Source of the DNA: Tannerella sp. | Lineage (GTDB): Bacteria > Bacteroidota > Bacteroidia > Bacteroidales > Tannerellaceae | DNA: 13,560 nucleotides | Reading direction: 5' to 3' | NCBI GenBank assembly: GCA_031269635.1 | Contig: JAISYY010000013.1 | Coordinates: forward strand, 1-13,560 | Part shown: piece by piece, positions 1 through 7,687 of the stretch | Position numbering within the stretch: position 1 is the first letter of the stretch | Layout: each line of letters opens with the position of its first letter | Translations under genes and position numbers: made by a program | Notes under the pieces: generated by a model | Told to the model about the DNA's origin: nothing | Database searches by the model: none | Seen by the model: only the letters and a program-made list of their open reading frames with translations

Positions 1-32
1 TTGGCCAGTTCGGCCTGTTTTTCTGAAATCAT
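1..32 (-). CDS. 5' end of an unidentified gene running off the left edge
   Basis: On the minus strand an ATG at 32-30 opens a frame reading MISEKQAELA before the window ends. A TACCTTTG element lies about 20 bases upstream at 58-51, the normal distance for a Bacteroidota transcription start with a short leader. Ten residues are too few to identify a product. The call rests on the promoter-to-start geometry and on all neighbouring genes being on the same strand. Confidence 0.45.
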   Translation of the reverse strand, partial: MISEKQAELA

Positions 33-50
33 ATCTTTTAGTTTTTTTGG

Positions 51-58
51 CAAAGGTA
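51..58 (-). promoter_or_regulatory. -7 promoter element (TACCTTTG) for the left-edge gene
   Basis: The minus strand reads TACCTTTG, a perfect match to the Bacteroidota housekeeping-sigma -7 consensus TAnnTTTG. No clear TTG -33 box lies 19-22 bases upstream. The element is 18 bases before the ATG at 32, so the transcript would have a very short leader. Confidence 0.5.
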
Positions 59-352
59 ACGGAAAAAATCAATTTCCCGTTCCGGACTGTGATTTTTTTT
101 TCAGGGCAAACGCACGAAAATTAAGTAATCAATTTCTTGAAATGACATCTATACCGACCACTGCGTCGGTTATATCCGGTTCATCTGTCAATGAGGGTAT
201 ATCCGTAATTTCATTTTGCTGCTTAATGATCCGGTTAATATTTCGTGATCGCTTTTCATATCCCCTAATATTCAGGCTCTTTCGCGTATCTCGCCCGCAA
301 AGAAATTACCGTGAGAAAAAGTCGGCAAGTGTTCGCGGGGTAGTGAATCATA
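59..352. other. Intergenic region between the apbE-like gene and the left-edge gene
   Basis: About 300 bases hold no convincing gene. On the minus strand there is a promoter-like site at 298-328. Downstream of it, a 23-codon ATG frame (259-188, starting MKSDHEILTG) and an ATG-less open stretch ending at 129 are too short and unsupported to call. I see no GC-rich hairpin plus T-run that would serve as an intrinsic terminator after the apbE-like gene. The region could be a long leader or a small RNA, but nothing in it proves either. Confidence 0.4.
298..328 (-). promoter_or_regulatory. Candidate promoter, TTG-N20-TTtcTTTG
   Basis: On the minus strand, TTG at 328-326 is followed after 20 bases by TTTCTTTG at 305-298. 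This differs from the TAnnTTTG consensus in one base and has the standard spacing. It lies just downstream of the apbE-like stop and points toward the left-edge gene. It shares the 13-mer TTGCCGACTTTTT and the trailing TTTGCGG with the hisH upstream region. Confidence 0.35.
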
Positions 353-1396
353 TTATCGCCGGAGCATTGATGCTGTTCCTTCGGAATATTTGATTTTGTA
401 GTCGCCGGTCAGGCTGTCGGCGTATATGATGTAATATTCTATTTCGGGGATTTTTGCGGCCATGGCGATTGCGGGTTCGACACCCATAGCCATGAATGCC
501 GTTGCATAGGCGTCGGCGGTCATGCAGTCGGGGGCTATGATGGTGGCGCTTAATATGGATTGTTCGGAAGGATAACCGGTGTGCGGGTCTATGGTATGTG
601 CATATTTCTTTCCGTCTTTGATATAAAAGTTCCGGTAGTTGCCGGAAGTGGCAAGTCCGCTTTTATCGCATAACATGATGGTGGCCTCGAGTTCGTTTTG
701 GATACCGGAAAAGTCGTCTTCGGGTTTTTCTATGCCTATCTGCCAGCAGTTGCCGTTAGGGTTTTTCCCTTTTGATGCAACCTCGCCGCCTATCCATACC
801 ATATAGTTTTTGACCCCTTCGCGTTCGAGTAATGCGGCGATTACATCGGAAGCGTAGCCTTTGGCGATAGCCGAGAAATTGAGCGTTATGCGGGGGTCTT
901 CTTTTATGACTTTCCTGCCGTTGAGGCGTATTTTCTTATAGCCGACGAACGATTGGATGCTGTCGATTTTTTGCTGTGAGACGCTGTCGCTTTTTTCAAA
1001 GCCGAATCCCCATAAATTGATTAAAGGGGCGGCCGTCACGTCAAAAACTCCGCCGGAGTTTTCCGATACTTCCATGGCTTTGTTAAACACGGTGATAAAC
1101 CAATCGTCGACTTCGACCGCTTCATTACGGTTCACCTTCGAGATGACGGAATTCGGATTAAACGGATTCAGCGATAAGTTGAAAGCCCGTAATTCGGCGT
1201 CGATTTTATCGGTCAGTATTTCGGGCGACTGGTATTTTATTTTGTATAAGGTGTGAAAAACGCTGCCGCTTTCCTCATAATACGACGACGTGCACGATGC
1301 GGAAATAAAAATGATGAAGATGCAGTAACCGCATCCGTGCACGAACCCGTTCCGCGCAAAATATAACATTGATTTTATCCTGCTAAACATCTTCAT
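353..1396 (-). CDS. apbE: ApbE family FAD:protein FMN transferase, lipoprotein
   Basis: This enzyme would attach FMN from FAD to a threonine of periplasmic target proteins such as NqrB, NqrC or RnfG subunits. At 347 residues it has the usual ApbE length. Visible family motifs are AIAKGYASD at 176-184, WIGGE at 201-205, ATSGNYRNF from 249, HTIDPHTGYP at 267-276 and the Mg-site stretch ADAYATA at 294-300. The N-terminus is a hydrophobic segment ending ISASC, with Cys35 as a plausible lipidation site, so the mature protein should be membrane-anchored outside the cytoplasm. The start overlaps the upstream pseudouridine synthase by 14 bases, which suggests translational coupling. Met10 is an alternative start with a shorter signal peptide. 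No Nqr or Rnf gene is in view, so its target is not shown here. Confidence 0.93.
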   Translation of the reverse strand: MKMFSRIKSMLYFARNGFVHGCGYCIFIIFISASCTSSYYEESGSVFHTLYKIKYQSPEILTDKIDAELRAFNLSLNPFNPNSVISKVNRNEAVEVDDWFITVFNKAMEVSENSGGVFDVTAAPLINLWGFGFEKSDSVSQQKIDSIQSFVGYKKIRLNGRKVIKEDPRITLNFSAIAKGYASDVIAALLEREGVKNYMVWIGGEVASKGKNPNGNCWQIGIEKPEDDFSGIQNELEATIMLCDKSGLATSGNYRNFYIKDGKKYAHTIDPHTGYPSEQSILSATIIAPDCMTADAYATAFMAMGVEPAIAMAAKIPEIEYYIIYADSLTGDYKIKYSEGTASMLRR

Positions 1397-2285
1397 TTTG
1401 TTTTACTAAATTGTTGAATTTTTTCGGCACGGGCGTCTCGAAGCGCATTTCTTCGCCGGTAGCGGGATGCCGGAAACACAGGCGCCGGGCATGCAGCATG
1501 AGGCGTCCGGCAGGGTTGGTCCGGGCGCCGTATTTCGGGTCGCCGACGACGGGATGCCCGATCTGTTCCATCTGGGCGCGTATCTGGTTCTTACGGCCGG
1601 TTTCAAGGTCAAGCTCAAGGAGCGAATATTTTGTGTTGTTTTTTAATACGCGGTAGTGCGAAACGGCTTCTTTGCCGTGTTGCGGATCTGTACAAAAAAC
1701 TTTCATGCGGCTGTTTTCCGCGAGCCAGGAGACGAGGGTGTCGCTGCTCTTTTCGGGAACGCCTTCTATCACGGCGATGTAAGTGCGTCGCGTGATCATT
1801 TCATGCCAGTTTGCACGCAGGTATTCCTGAATATTTTTGTTCCGCGCAAACATCATCAGGCCGGACGTGCCTTTATCCAAACGGTGCAGTATGAATATTT
1901 TGTTCCGGGGGTCGATTTTTTTCACATGCTGTGAGAGTAAAAAATAGGCCGTACGCTCCTGAGCAGGCGAATCGGAGACCGACAGCAGGCCGTCTTTTTT
2001 ATCGACAACGATAAGTTCGTCGTCTTCCCATACGATTTTCATTTGCGGATGATTAAAAGCCACGCGCCCTTTCTCATGACTTATCAACACTTCGTCGCCG
2101 GGATTAAGCGGGGTATTGAAATGTGTGACCGGCGTACCGTTTACCCATATCAGCCCGTGTCGCAACAAGGCCTTGACGGACGTTCTACTTTGCCGGCCGA
2201 GCCGTTCGAGAAGGTAAGGCAGGAGCGTGCTTTTTTCCGTTATGACGCTTTGCTGTCCCTGCGGTTTGTTTCGTTTCTTTTGCAT
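1383..2285 (-). CDS. RluA family pseudouridine synthase with S4 domain
   Basis: This is predicted to convert specific uridines in structured RNA (rRNA or tRNA) to pseudouridine. An N-terminal S4-like RNA-binding domain covers roughly residues 21-70 (LERLGRQSRTSVKALL, then WVNG). The catalytic motif HRLDKGTSG starts at residue 134, making Asp137 the expected nucleophile. Further family motifs are the LETGRKNQIR block, GHPVVGDPKYG and the LHARRL segment. I chose the ATG at 2285, which gives 300 residues and starts two bases after the lysA stop. The frame stays open to an ATG at 2330, but that start would overlap lysA and adds 15 residues with no family character. Which RNA position it modifies (RluC-, RluD- or RluA-like) cannot be told from the sequence. 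Confidence 0.93.
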   Translation of the reverse strand: MQKKRNKPQGQQSVITEKSTLLPYLLERLGRQSRTSVKALLRHGLIWVNGTPVTHFNTPLNPGDEVLISHEKGRVAFNHPQMKIVWEDDELIVVDKKDGLLSVSDSPAQERTAYFLLSQHVKKIDPRNKIFILHRLDKGTSGLMMFARNKNIQEYLRANWHEMITRRTYIAVIEGVPEKSSDTLVSWLAENSRMKVFCTDPQHGKEAVSHYRVLKNNTKYSLLELDLETGRKNQIRAQMEQIGHPVVGDPKYGARTNPAGRLMLHARRLCFRHPATGEEMRFETPVPKKFNNLVKQNEDV

Positions 2286-2287
2286 TT

Positions 2288-3445
2288 TTATAATTCGTCG
2301 GAAAAATAGCTTTTGGGCAAAGGCCGGCAATTATATTGCGAAGCCATGATTTCACCGTAAGCGCCTGCCGAACGGAATGCGATGAGGTCGTTGCGTTTCA
2401 CGCGGTTCAGCCGGACGTCCTTGCCGAAAACGTCCGATGATTCGCATATCGGGCCGACCACGTCGTACGTTTCCGGCGGTTCGTCGCTTGTTATGTTTTC
2501 GGTGTGGTGATAAGCGTCGTACATGGCGGGGCGAATCAGATCCGTAAAACCGGCGTCGAGTACGGCAAACTGTTTTACTTCGCCTTTTTTCACATAGAGG
2601 ACTTTTGAGATCAGCGAACCGCATTGGCCGACAACGGAACGTCCGAGTTCAAAATGAATTTGCTGTCCTTCGCGCTGTTTTATTAACTTGTGGAATACGG
2701 CGAAATAATTTTCAAATTCGGGTATGCAAAGATGATTGGGATGATAATAATCAATGCCCAGTCCTCCGCCGAAATTGAGGTTTTCGATTTTCACGCCGGA
2801 ACCTTCGAGTTCGTCCTGCAGTTCGTTGGAACGGATACACAGGTCGCGGAAAGCCGACAGGTCGGTTATTTGTGAACCGATATGAAAGTGAAGCCCCGTG
2901 AAACGTACGTTTTTCATTGATTTCATTTCGTCGAGGACACCTTTCAGCAGTCCGAGGTTGATGCCGAATTTATTTTCCTGCAGTCCTGTCGTGATCTTTG
3001 CATGCGTATGCGCGTCAACATTCGGATTAACGCGCAGTGCGATCGTCGCCGTTTTGTTCTTCGCTTCCGCCAGGGCGTTTATCACTTCGAGTTCCGCCTG
3101 CGATTCGACGTTGAAACAGGCAATATCGTTGTCGAGGCCGAGGTTTATTTCCCAGTCGGCTTTCCCGACGCCTGCAAAGACGATTCCCGCCGCCGGGAAA
3201 CCGGCATCCAGCGCCGCCCGTATCTCGCCTCCGCTTACGCAATCGGCGCCAAGCCCGTTTTTCGCGATCAGCGAAAGGATGCGCGGATTGGCGTTCGCTT
3301 TTACGGCGTAATGCTGGCGGTAACCATATTTTTTTGTTTCCGTCCGGATAACCGCCAGTGTGTTCCGGAGTAATGCCGTATCATAATAGTAAAACGGCGT
3401 TTGTATGGTTCTGAATTTTTCGATTGGAAAAAAGCCTTTTATCAT
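2288..3445 (-). CDS. lysA: Diaminopimelate decarboxylase
   Basis: This PLP enzyme decarboxylates meso-diaminopimelate to L-lysine, the last step of lysine synthesis, in the cytoplasm. The 385-residue protein is a fold-type III decarboxylase. Lys49 in YAVKANAN is the expected Schiff-base lysine, HIGSQ is at 188-192, the glycine-rich phosphate loop GGGLG is at 226-230, ELGR is at 266-269, CESSD (catalytic Cys334 of the dimer-shared site) is at 334-338 and GAYG is at 361-364. The ELGR form, rather than the common EPGR, fits my memory of Bacteroides LysA proteins. It follows lysC by 33 bases and is followed after two bases by the pseudouridine synthase. That pairs the first and last enzymes of the pathway in one unit. 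Confidence 0.97.
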   Translation of the reverse strand: MIKGFFPIEKFRTIQTPFYYYDTALLRNTLAVIRTETKKYGYRQHYAVKANANPRILSLIAKNGLGADCVSGGEIRAALDAGFPAAGIVFAGVGKADWEINLGLDNDIACFNVESQAELEVINALAEAKNKTATIALRVNPNVDAHTHAKITTGLQENKFGINLGLLKGVLDEMKSMKNVRFTGLHFHIGSQITDLSAFRDLCIRSNELQDELEGSGVKIENLNFGGGLGIDYYHPNHLCIPEFENYFAVFHKLIKQREGQQIHFELGRSVVGQCGSLISKVLYVKKGEVKQFAVLDAGFTDLIRPAMYDAYHHTENITSDEPPETYDVVGPICESSDVFGKDVRLNRVKRNDLIAFRSAGAYGEIMASQYNCRPLPKSYFSDEL

Positions 3446-3478
3446 CTTACGGTAAATTTTATTTCGTTTGAATTATAC

Positions 3479-4798
3479 TTACGAGTTAAATAAATGTTCG
3501 CTCAGCGCCTGTAACGCACGTTTTTTGTCGGATGATTTGATCAGCAGCGATATGTTATAATTGCTGCCCCCGTACGAAATCATGCGGATCGGCACTTCCG
3601 CAAGCGCGGATATGACCCGTGCTTCAAAGCCGAGGTTATCCCATTCCAGATCGCCTACGATGCAAACGATCACCATATCTTTGTCAACGGTGACGGCGCC
3701 GTATTTTTTCAGGTCGTCCACGATTCCGTCCAGGTGTTTCGGGTTGTCGATCGTGACGGAGACGCCGACTTCCGACGTCGTAACCATATCGATCGGCGTA
3801 TGGTACGTTTCGAATATCTCGAAGACTTTACGCAGGAATCCTGTTGCAAGCAGCATCCGGCCGCTTTTTATCTTTATGGAAATGATATTATCCTTTGCGG
3901 CGACCGCTTTTATTTTTTTCCCTTCCATGCGGTTGGAAATGGTCGTTCCGGGCGCTTCCGGCTGCATCGTGTTGAGCAGGCGGACGGGAATGTTGTTCAG
4001 TTTTGCCGGCAGGATGCAGGTGGGATGAAGTATTTTAGCGCCGAAATAGGCCAGCTCGGCCGCTTCGTCAAAGTGCAGGTGACGCACGGGCGAGGTATGA
4101 TCGACAACCCGCGGGTCGTTGTTGTGCATACCGTCTATGTCCGTCCATATCTGTATTTCTTCGGCCCGGACAGCCGCCCCGACCAGCGAAGCGGTATAGT
4201 CGCTTCCGCCGCGTTGCAGGTTGTCAACTTCGCCGTAAGCGTTGCGGCAAATGAATCCTTGTGTTATATAGATTTCCGCACCCGCTTTTTGAGACAGCAG
4301 GGCGTTCAGTTTCTCTTTTATATAAATCGGGTCGGGTTCCGAGTTTTTGTCCGTGCGCATATAATCCAAAGCCGGGATGATCACGGACTTGATGCCCCTT
4401 TCGTTAAGATAGAGGTTCATCATGGCAGTAGACATCAATTCGCCCTGCGCGAGGATGACGCGCTCTTCAAACAGCGTAAAAAGGTCTTTTACCACCAGCG
4501 AACGGATATAGTTCAGGTATGACATTACAAATTCGCCGGCTTTATCCCTATACTCCTGTGTATCGTATAATTCGTCGATGACGCCGGTGTATTTCCCGGA
4601 CAGGCGGTTGATCATCTCGTTGGCGCCATCATGATTTTTTTTATACAAATAATCCGAAATCTCGACTAAAGAGTTGGTTGTACCCGACATGGCCGATAAT
4701 ACGACAATCTTTTGCTCTCCGTCACAAATCAGTCCCGCAACGTCTTTCATGCGTTGCGCCGAACCTACCGATGTTCCTCCGAACTTCAAAACTTTCAT
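3479..4798 (-). CDS. lysC: Monofunctional aspartate kinase
   Basis: This enzyme phosphorylates L-aspartate to aspartyl-4-phosphate, the committed step toward lysine/DAP, threonine and methionine. The 439-residue protein begins with the amino-acid kinase motif KFGGTS at 5-10. It carries AQGELMS near 117-123, RGGSDYT at 196-202 and WTDIDGMHNNDPR at 218-230, which together form the ATP and aspartate site. The last ~140 residues fit two ACT-type regulatory domains, so feedback inhibition is expected by family rule. No homoserine dehydrogenase domain is present. It sits 34 bases after ftsE and 33 bases before lysA. I see no lysine riboswitch or leader peptide in the short gap upstream. Confidence 0.97.
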   Translation of the reverse strand: MKVLKFGGTSVGSAQRMKDVAGLICDGEQKIVVLSAMSGTTNSLVEISDYLYKKNHDGANEMINRLSGKYTGVIDELYDTQEYRDKAGEFVMSYLNYIRSLVVKDLFTLFEERVILAQGELMSTAMMNLYLNERGIKSVIIPALDYMRTDKNSEPDPIYIKEKLNALLSQKAGAEIYITQGFICRNAYGEVDNLQRGGSDYTASLVGAAVRAEEIQIWTDIDGMHNNDPRVVDHTSPVRHLHFDEAAELAYFGAKILHPTCILPAKLNNIPVRLLNTMQPEAPGTTISNRMEGKKIKAVAAKDNIISIKIKSGRMLLATGFLRKVFEIFETYHTPIDMVTTSEVGVSVTIDNPKHLDGIVDDLKKYGAVTVDKDMVIVCIVGDLEWDNLGFEARVISALAEVPIRMISYGGSNYNISLLIKSSDKKRALQALSEHLFNS

Positions 4799-4832
4799 TT
4801 TTTCTATGTTTTAAATTGTTGTTTATATGTTT

Positions 4833-5546
4833 CTATTCCTGTTCTGTTTCTTCGTAGCCGGGCGGGATTCCCTGTTCGATGCTGCATAGCTTGATGTTTT
4901 CGCATTTGACGACACGGGCGGGAAAGGCGTTTACGATATTGTAATTATGTGTGGTCATCATTACGGCCGTTCCTTCTTGGCATATATCGTGCAGCAACCG
5001 GACGATTTGCCCGCTTGTCTTCGGGTCCAGGTTACCGGTCGGTTCGTCGGCCAGGATGATTTGCGGCGTATTGAGCAAAGCACGCGCTATGGCGATGCGT
5101 TGCTGTTCGCCTCCCGACAGTTCATGAGGCATTTTATATCCTTTGTTGGGCATTCCCACTTGCTCAAGGACTTCCCCGATGCGCTTGTTTATCTCGTTCC
5201 GGTTCTTCCAGCCCGTCGCCCTGAGCACAAATTCGAGGTTTTTGATAGCCGGGCGATCCGTCAGTAACTGGAAGTCCTGGAATACGATTCCCAGTTTTCT
5301 CCGGAGATAAGGTATCTCCCGGTTTTTTATTTTCCTCAAGTTGTACCCTGCGACATAAGCGTTACCTTTGCGGACAGGTATTTCGCAGTACAGGGTTTTC
5401 AGCAGGCTGCTTTTGCCGGAGCCTACCTTGCCTATCACATAAACAAATTCCCCCTTGCTTAACGTCAGCGAGGAATCGCTCAATATGACGTTTTCTTCCT
5501 GGCAAACTTCTATATTTTCCAGTTGAATCAAAAATTCGCTTTTCAT
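4833..5546 (-). CDS. ftsE: FtsE-like cell-division ABC transporter ATPase
   Basis: This is a 237-residue ABC ATPase. It shows Walker A GKVGSGKSS from residue 39, a Q-loop at Gln90, the signature LSGGEQ at 143-148, Walker B ILADEP at 164-169 with Glu168, and the switch His200 in TTHN. Length and sequence style fit FtsE, the cytoplasmic ATPase that works with the membrane protein FtsX to control cell-wall hydrolases during division. No ftsX or other permease gene lies next to it in this window, so its partner must be encoded elsewhere. It is packed five bases after hisIE and 34 bases before lysC, although it has no metabolic tie to either. A LolD/MacB-type ATPase is the main alternative, since these families share all motifs. 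Confidence 0.82.
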   Translation of the reverse strand: MKSEFLIQLENIEVCQEENVILSDSSLTLSKGEFVYVIGKVGSGKSSLLKTLYCEIPVRKGNAYVAGYNLRKIKNREIPYLRRKLGIVFQDFQLLTDRPAIKNLEFVLRATGWKNRNEINKRIGEVLEQVGMPNKGYKMPHELSGGEQQRIAIARALLNTPQIILADEPTGNLDPKTSGQIVRLLHDICQEGTAVMMTTHNYNIVNAFPARVVKCENIKLCSIEQGIPPGYEETEQE

Positions 5547-5551
5547 CCCTT

Positions 5552-6148
5552 CTATTCCTTATGCCTTTTTTTAAGTTCTTTTGCCAGGTCTTCCAGGCTG
5601 AATCCTTTGCTTGTCAGCAATACAATGAGGTGATAGATCAGGTCGGACGCTTCGTAGATGAAGCCTTCGTCCGTGCCGTTCGTCGCTTCGATGACTGTCT
5701 CAACCGCCTCTTCCCCGACTTTTTGCGCCATGCGGTTTACGCCTTTTTTGAAAAGCGAGGTAGTGTATGAGCCTTCCGGCTGTTCCTCGAAGCGGCGGGT
5801 TATGAAGTCCTGCAGATATTGCAGGAAGCAGATTCCGTCCCTGTTCGTTTCGCCGAAACAGGTGTCAGCCCCGGTATGACAGGCCGGACCGGCCGGCCTG
5901 GCTTTTATAAGCAGCGTGTCGCTGTCGCAGTCGGAAAGTATTTTTACTACATGCAGGAAATTACCGCTTGTCTCGCCTTTCGTCCAGAGCCGCTGTTTCG
6001 TACGGCTGTAAAACGTGACTTTCCCCGATTCGACGGTTGCCCGGTACGCCTCTTCGTTCATAAATCCCAGCATCAGCACGACATTTGTCTGCGCATCCTG
6101 TACAATTGCGGGGATGAGGCCGTCCAACTTGTTAAAATCCAGATTCAT
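5552..6148 (-). CDS. hisIE: Bifunctional phosphoribosyl-AMP cyclohydrolase / phosphoribosyl-ATP pyrophosphatase
   Basis: This two-domain enzyme carries out steps 2 and 3 of histidine synthesis. The pyrophosphatase converts PR-ATP to PR-AMP, and the cyclohydrolase then opens the adenine ring to give ProFAR. The HisI domain spans about residues 1-105, with metal ligands in DCDSD at 73-77 and cysteines in GPACHTG (Cys90) and at Cys97. The HisE domain spans about 109-198, recognisable by the VGEEAVETVIEA metal-binding helix and the DLIYHL segment. At 198 residues it has the normal fused length. It follows hisF by 30 bases and precedes ftsE by five, within the same unit. Confidence 0.97.
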   Translation of the reverse strand: MNLDFNKLDGLIPAIVQDAQTNVVLMLGFMNEEAYRATVESGKVTFYSRTKQRLWTKGETSGNFLHVVKILSDCDSDTLLIKARPAGPACHTGADTCFGETNRDGICFLQYLQDFITRRFEEQPEGSYTTSLFKKGVNRMAQKVGEEAVETVIEATNGTDEGFIYEASDLIYHLIVLLTSKGFSLEDLAKELKKRHKE

Positions 6149-6178
6149 TCTATTTATTTTTAATTCTTTCGTATTTAG

Positions 6179-6931
6179 TCATCTGACGTTCACGTTTTCA
6201 TTCCGGAGATACTGTTTCAGCTCGGATATTTTTATTTCCCCGAAGTGAAACACGCTCGCGGCAAGTGCGGCATCCGCTTTGCCGTGGATGAAAACATCGC
6301 GGAAATCCTCCTTTTTCCCGGCGCCTCCCGAAGCGATTACCGGGATATGAAGCACGCCGGCAAGCGTGGATAGCGCTTCGTTTGCATATCCATCCTTCAC
6401 GCCGTCGTGATTCATGCTGGTAAACAAAATCTCGCCGGCGCCACGTTCTTCCGCCTCGGCCGCCCACTCGAAGAGTTTCCGGCCGGAAGAGATACGTCCC
6501 CCGTTCAGGTAACAAATCCATTCGCCGTCCTCCATACGGGCATCTATTGCCGTGACGCAGACCTGGCTACCGAAGTTCCGGGCTATCTCGTCGATAAGTT
6601 CCGGGCGGCGTATGGCGGCGGAATTTACCGAGATCTTGTCGGCGCCGGCATTAAGCAGCCGTTCGACGTCCGACATTTCGTTAATGCCGCCTCCGACGGT
6701 AAACGGGATATTTATGTTCGCCGCAACTTTCTTCACCAGTTCCGTAAACGTTTTACGCCCTTCGTGCGAAGCCGTAATGTCGAGGTAAACCAGTTCGTCC
6801 GCTCCCTGGCGGCTATATTCCGCTCCCAGTTCAACGGGGTCGCCCGCATCGCGGAAATTGACGAAATTGACGCCTTTCACCGTCGTTCCGTCTTTTACAT
6901 CCAGGCAGGGCACAATACGTTTTGCTAACAT
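6179..6931 (-). CDS. hisF: Imidazole glycerol phosphate synthase, cyclase subunit
   Basis: HisF pairs with the glutaminase HisH. It uses ammonia channelled from HisH to turn PRFAR into imidazole glycerol phosphate and AICAR. The 250-residue (beta/alpha)8 barrel has both catalytic aspartates at their canonical positions: Asp11 in CLDVKDG and Asp130 in TAIDAR. The phosphate-binding loops VGGGI (about 79-83) and ASGGAG are present. It lies 16 bases after hisA. hisH, hisA and hisF are consecutive here, so both halves of the synthase are made from one transcript. Confidence 0.98.
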   Translation of the reverse strand: MLAKRIVPCLDVKDGTTVKGVNFVNFRDAGDPVELGAEYSRQGADELVYLDITASHEGRKTFTELVKKVAANINIPFTVGGGINEMSDVERLLNAGADKISVNSAAIRRPELIDEIARNFGSQVCVTAIDARMEDGEWICYLNGGRISSGRKLFEWAAEAEERGAGEILFTSMNHDGVKDGYANEALSTLAGVLHIPVIASGGAGKKEDFRDVFIHGKADAALAASVFHFGEIKISELKQYLRNENVNVR

Positions 6932-6947
6932 AAAATTATTTTATCAG

Positions 6948-7682
6948 TTAAACATTCAATTCTGTCATCCTCTTTTCCAGCTCCTTAAGCGTTATCTTCC
7001 CTTCGTAAATCGCTTTGCCGAAAATAACCGCAGGCACGCCCGCCGCATCCAGGTCGTCTATATCTTTTATGGAACCGACACCTCCGCTTGCGATAAGGAA
7101 GATATCCGGCACGGCGTCCCGGATCTTTTTATACAATACCGTAGAAGGCCCCTGCAGCATCCCGTCCCGGCCGATGTCCGTACAGATCACTTTCGTGATG
7201 CCGTCACGGTGATAGCCTTCGATATAAGGAATCAGTTCCTTAGCCGTTGTCTCCTGCCATCCGCCGACAGCAATCTTTTCGTCTTTTGCGTCGGCGCCCA
7301 GGATGATACGTTCGTTGCCGAAGCGTTTCAGCCATTCATGAAAAACGTCCGGCGATTTTACGGCAATGCTGCCTCCCGTAACCATTTGCGCCCCGCAGTC
7401 GAAAGCAATCTCAAGATCCTTGTCGCACTTGAGGCCGCCGCCGAAATCAATGACCAGCGACGTCTGCGAGGCGATACGCTCCAGCACGCGGTAATTAATG
7501 ATTCTTCCTTCGCGTGCGCCGTCCAGGTCAACGACGTGCAGCCGTTTAATCCCGCAGCCTTCAAATGACTTTGCAACTTCGGACGGGTCTTCGCTGTAAA
7601 CTTTTTTGGAATTGTAGTCGCCCTGTATCAGGCGCACGCATTTTCCGTCAATGATGTCAATAGCAGGAACAAGTTCTATCAT
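6948..7682 (-). CDS. hisA: ProFAR isomerase (phosphoribosylformimino-5-aminoimidazole carboxamide ribotide isomerase)
   Basis: HisA isomerises ProFAR to PRFAR, the substrate of HisF/HisH. The 244-residue (beta/alpha)8 barrel starts MIELVPAIDI, with the catalytic acid/base Asp9 in strand 1. The second catalytic aspartate is probably Asp131 in LGADAKDE, and Asp169 in CTDIGRDG is also conserved in the family. Phosphate loops are FGGGL near residue 80 and ASGGVG in the C-terminal half. It starts five bases after the hisH stop, so translational coupling is likely. Confidence 0.98.
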   Translation of the reverse strand: MIELVPAIDIIDGKCVRLIQGDYNSKKVYSEDPSEVAKSFEGCGIKRLHVVDLDGAREGRIINYRVLERIASQTSLVIDFGGGLKCDKDLEIAFDCGAQMVTGGSIAVKSPDVFHEWLKRFGNERIILGADAKDEKIAVGGWQETTAKELIPYIEGYHRDGITKVICTDIGRDGMLQGPSTVLYKKIRDAVPDIFLIASGGVGSIKDIDDLDAAGVPAVIFGKAIYEGKITLKELEKRMTELNV

Positions 7683-7687
7683 CCGCG

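Noticed and set aside
129..313. Minus-strand open stretch ending QQNEITDIPSLTDEPDITDA... before a TGA at 129
   Set aside because: The peptide looks protein-like, but there is no ATG, GTG or TTG start in a sensible place and no ribosome-binding signal. It may be decay of a former gene.
1..393. 130-codon plus-strand open frame from the window start
   Set aside because: It runs antisense through the left-edge gene start and the end of the apbE-like gene. Its composition is low-complexity, and a minus-strand promoter and start explain the region better.
2286..2330. Upstream start of the pseudouridine synthase at 2330
   Set aside because: It would overlap lysA by 43 bases and adds residues without family character. 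The ATG at 2285 directly follows the lysA stop.
3734..4522. 262-codon plus-strand open frame opposite lysC
   Set aside because: It is a shadow of lysC with no start signal and no recognisable domain.
6858..7568. 236-codon plus-strand open frame opposite hisF/hisA
   Set aside because: It is antisense across two well-supported his genes and their junction.
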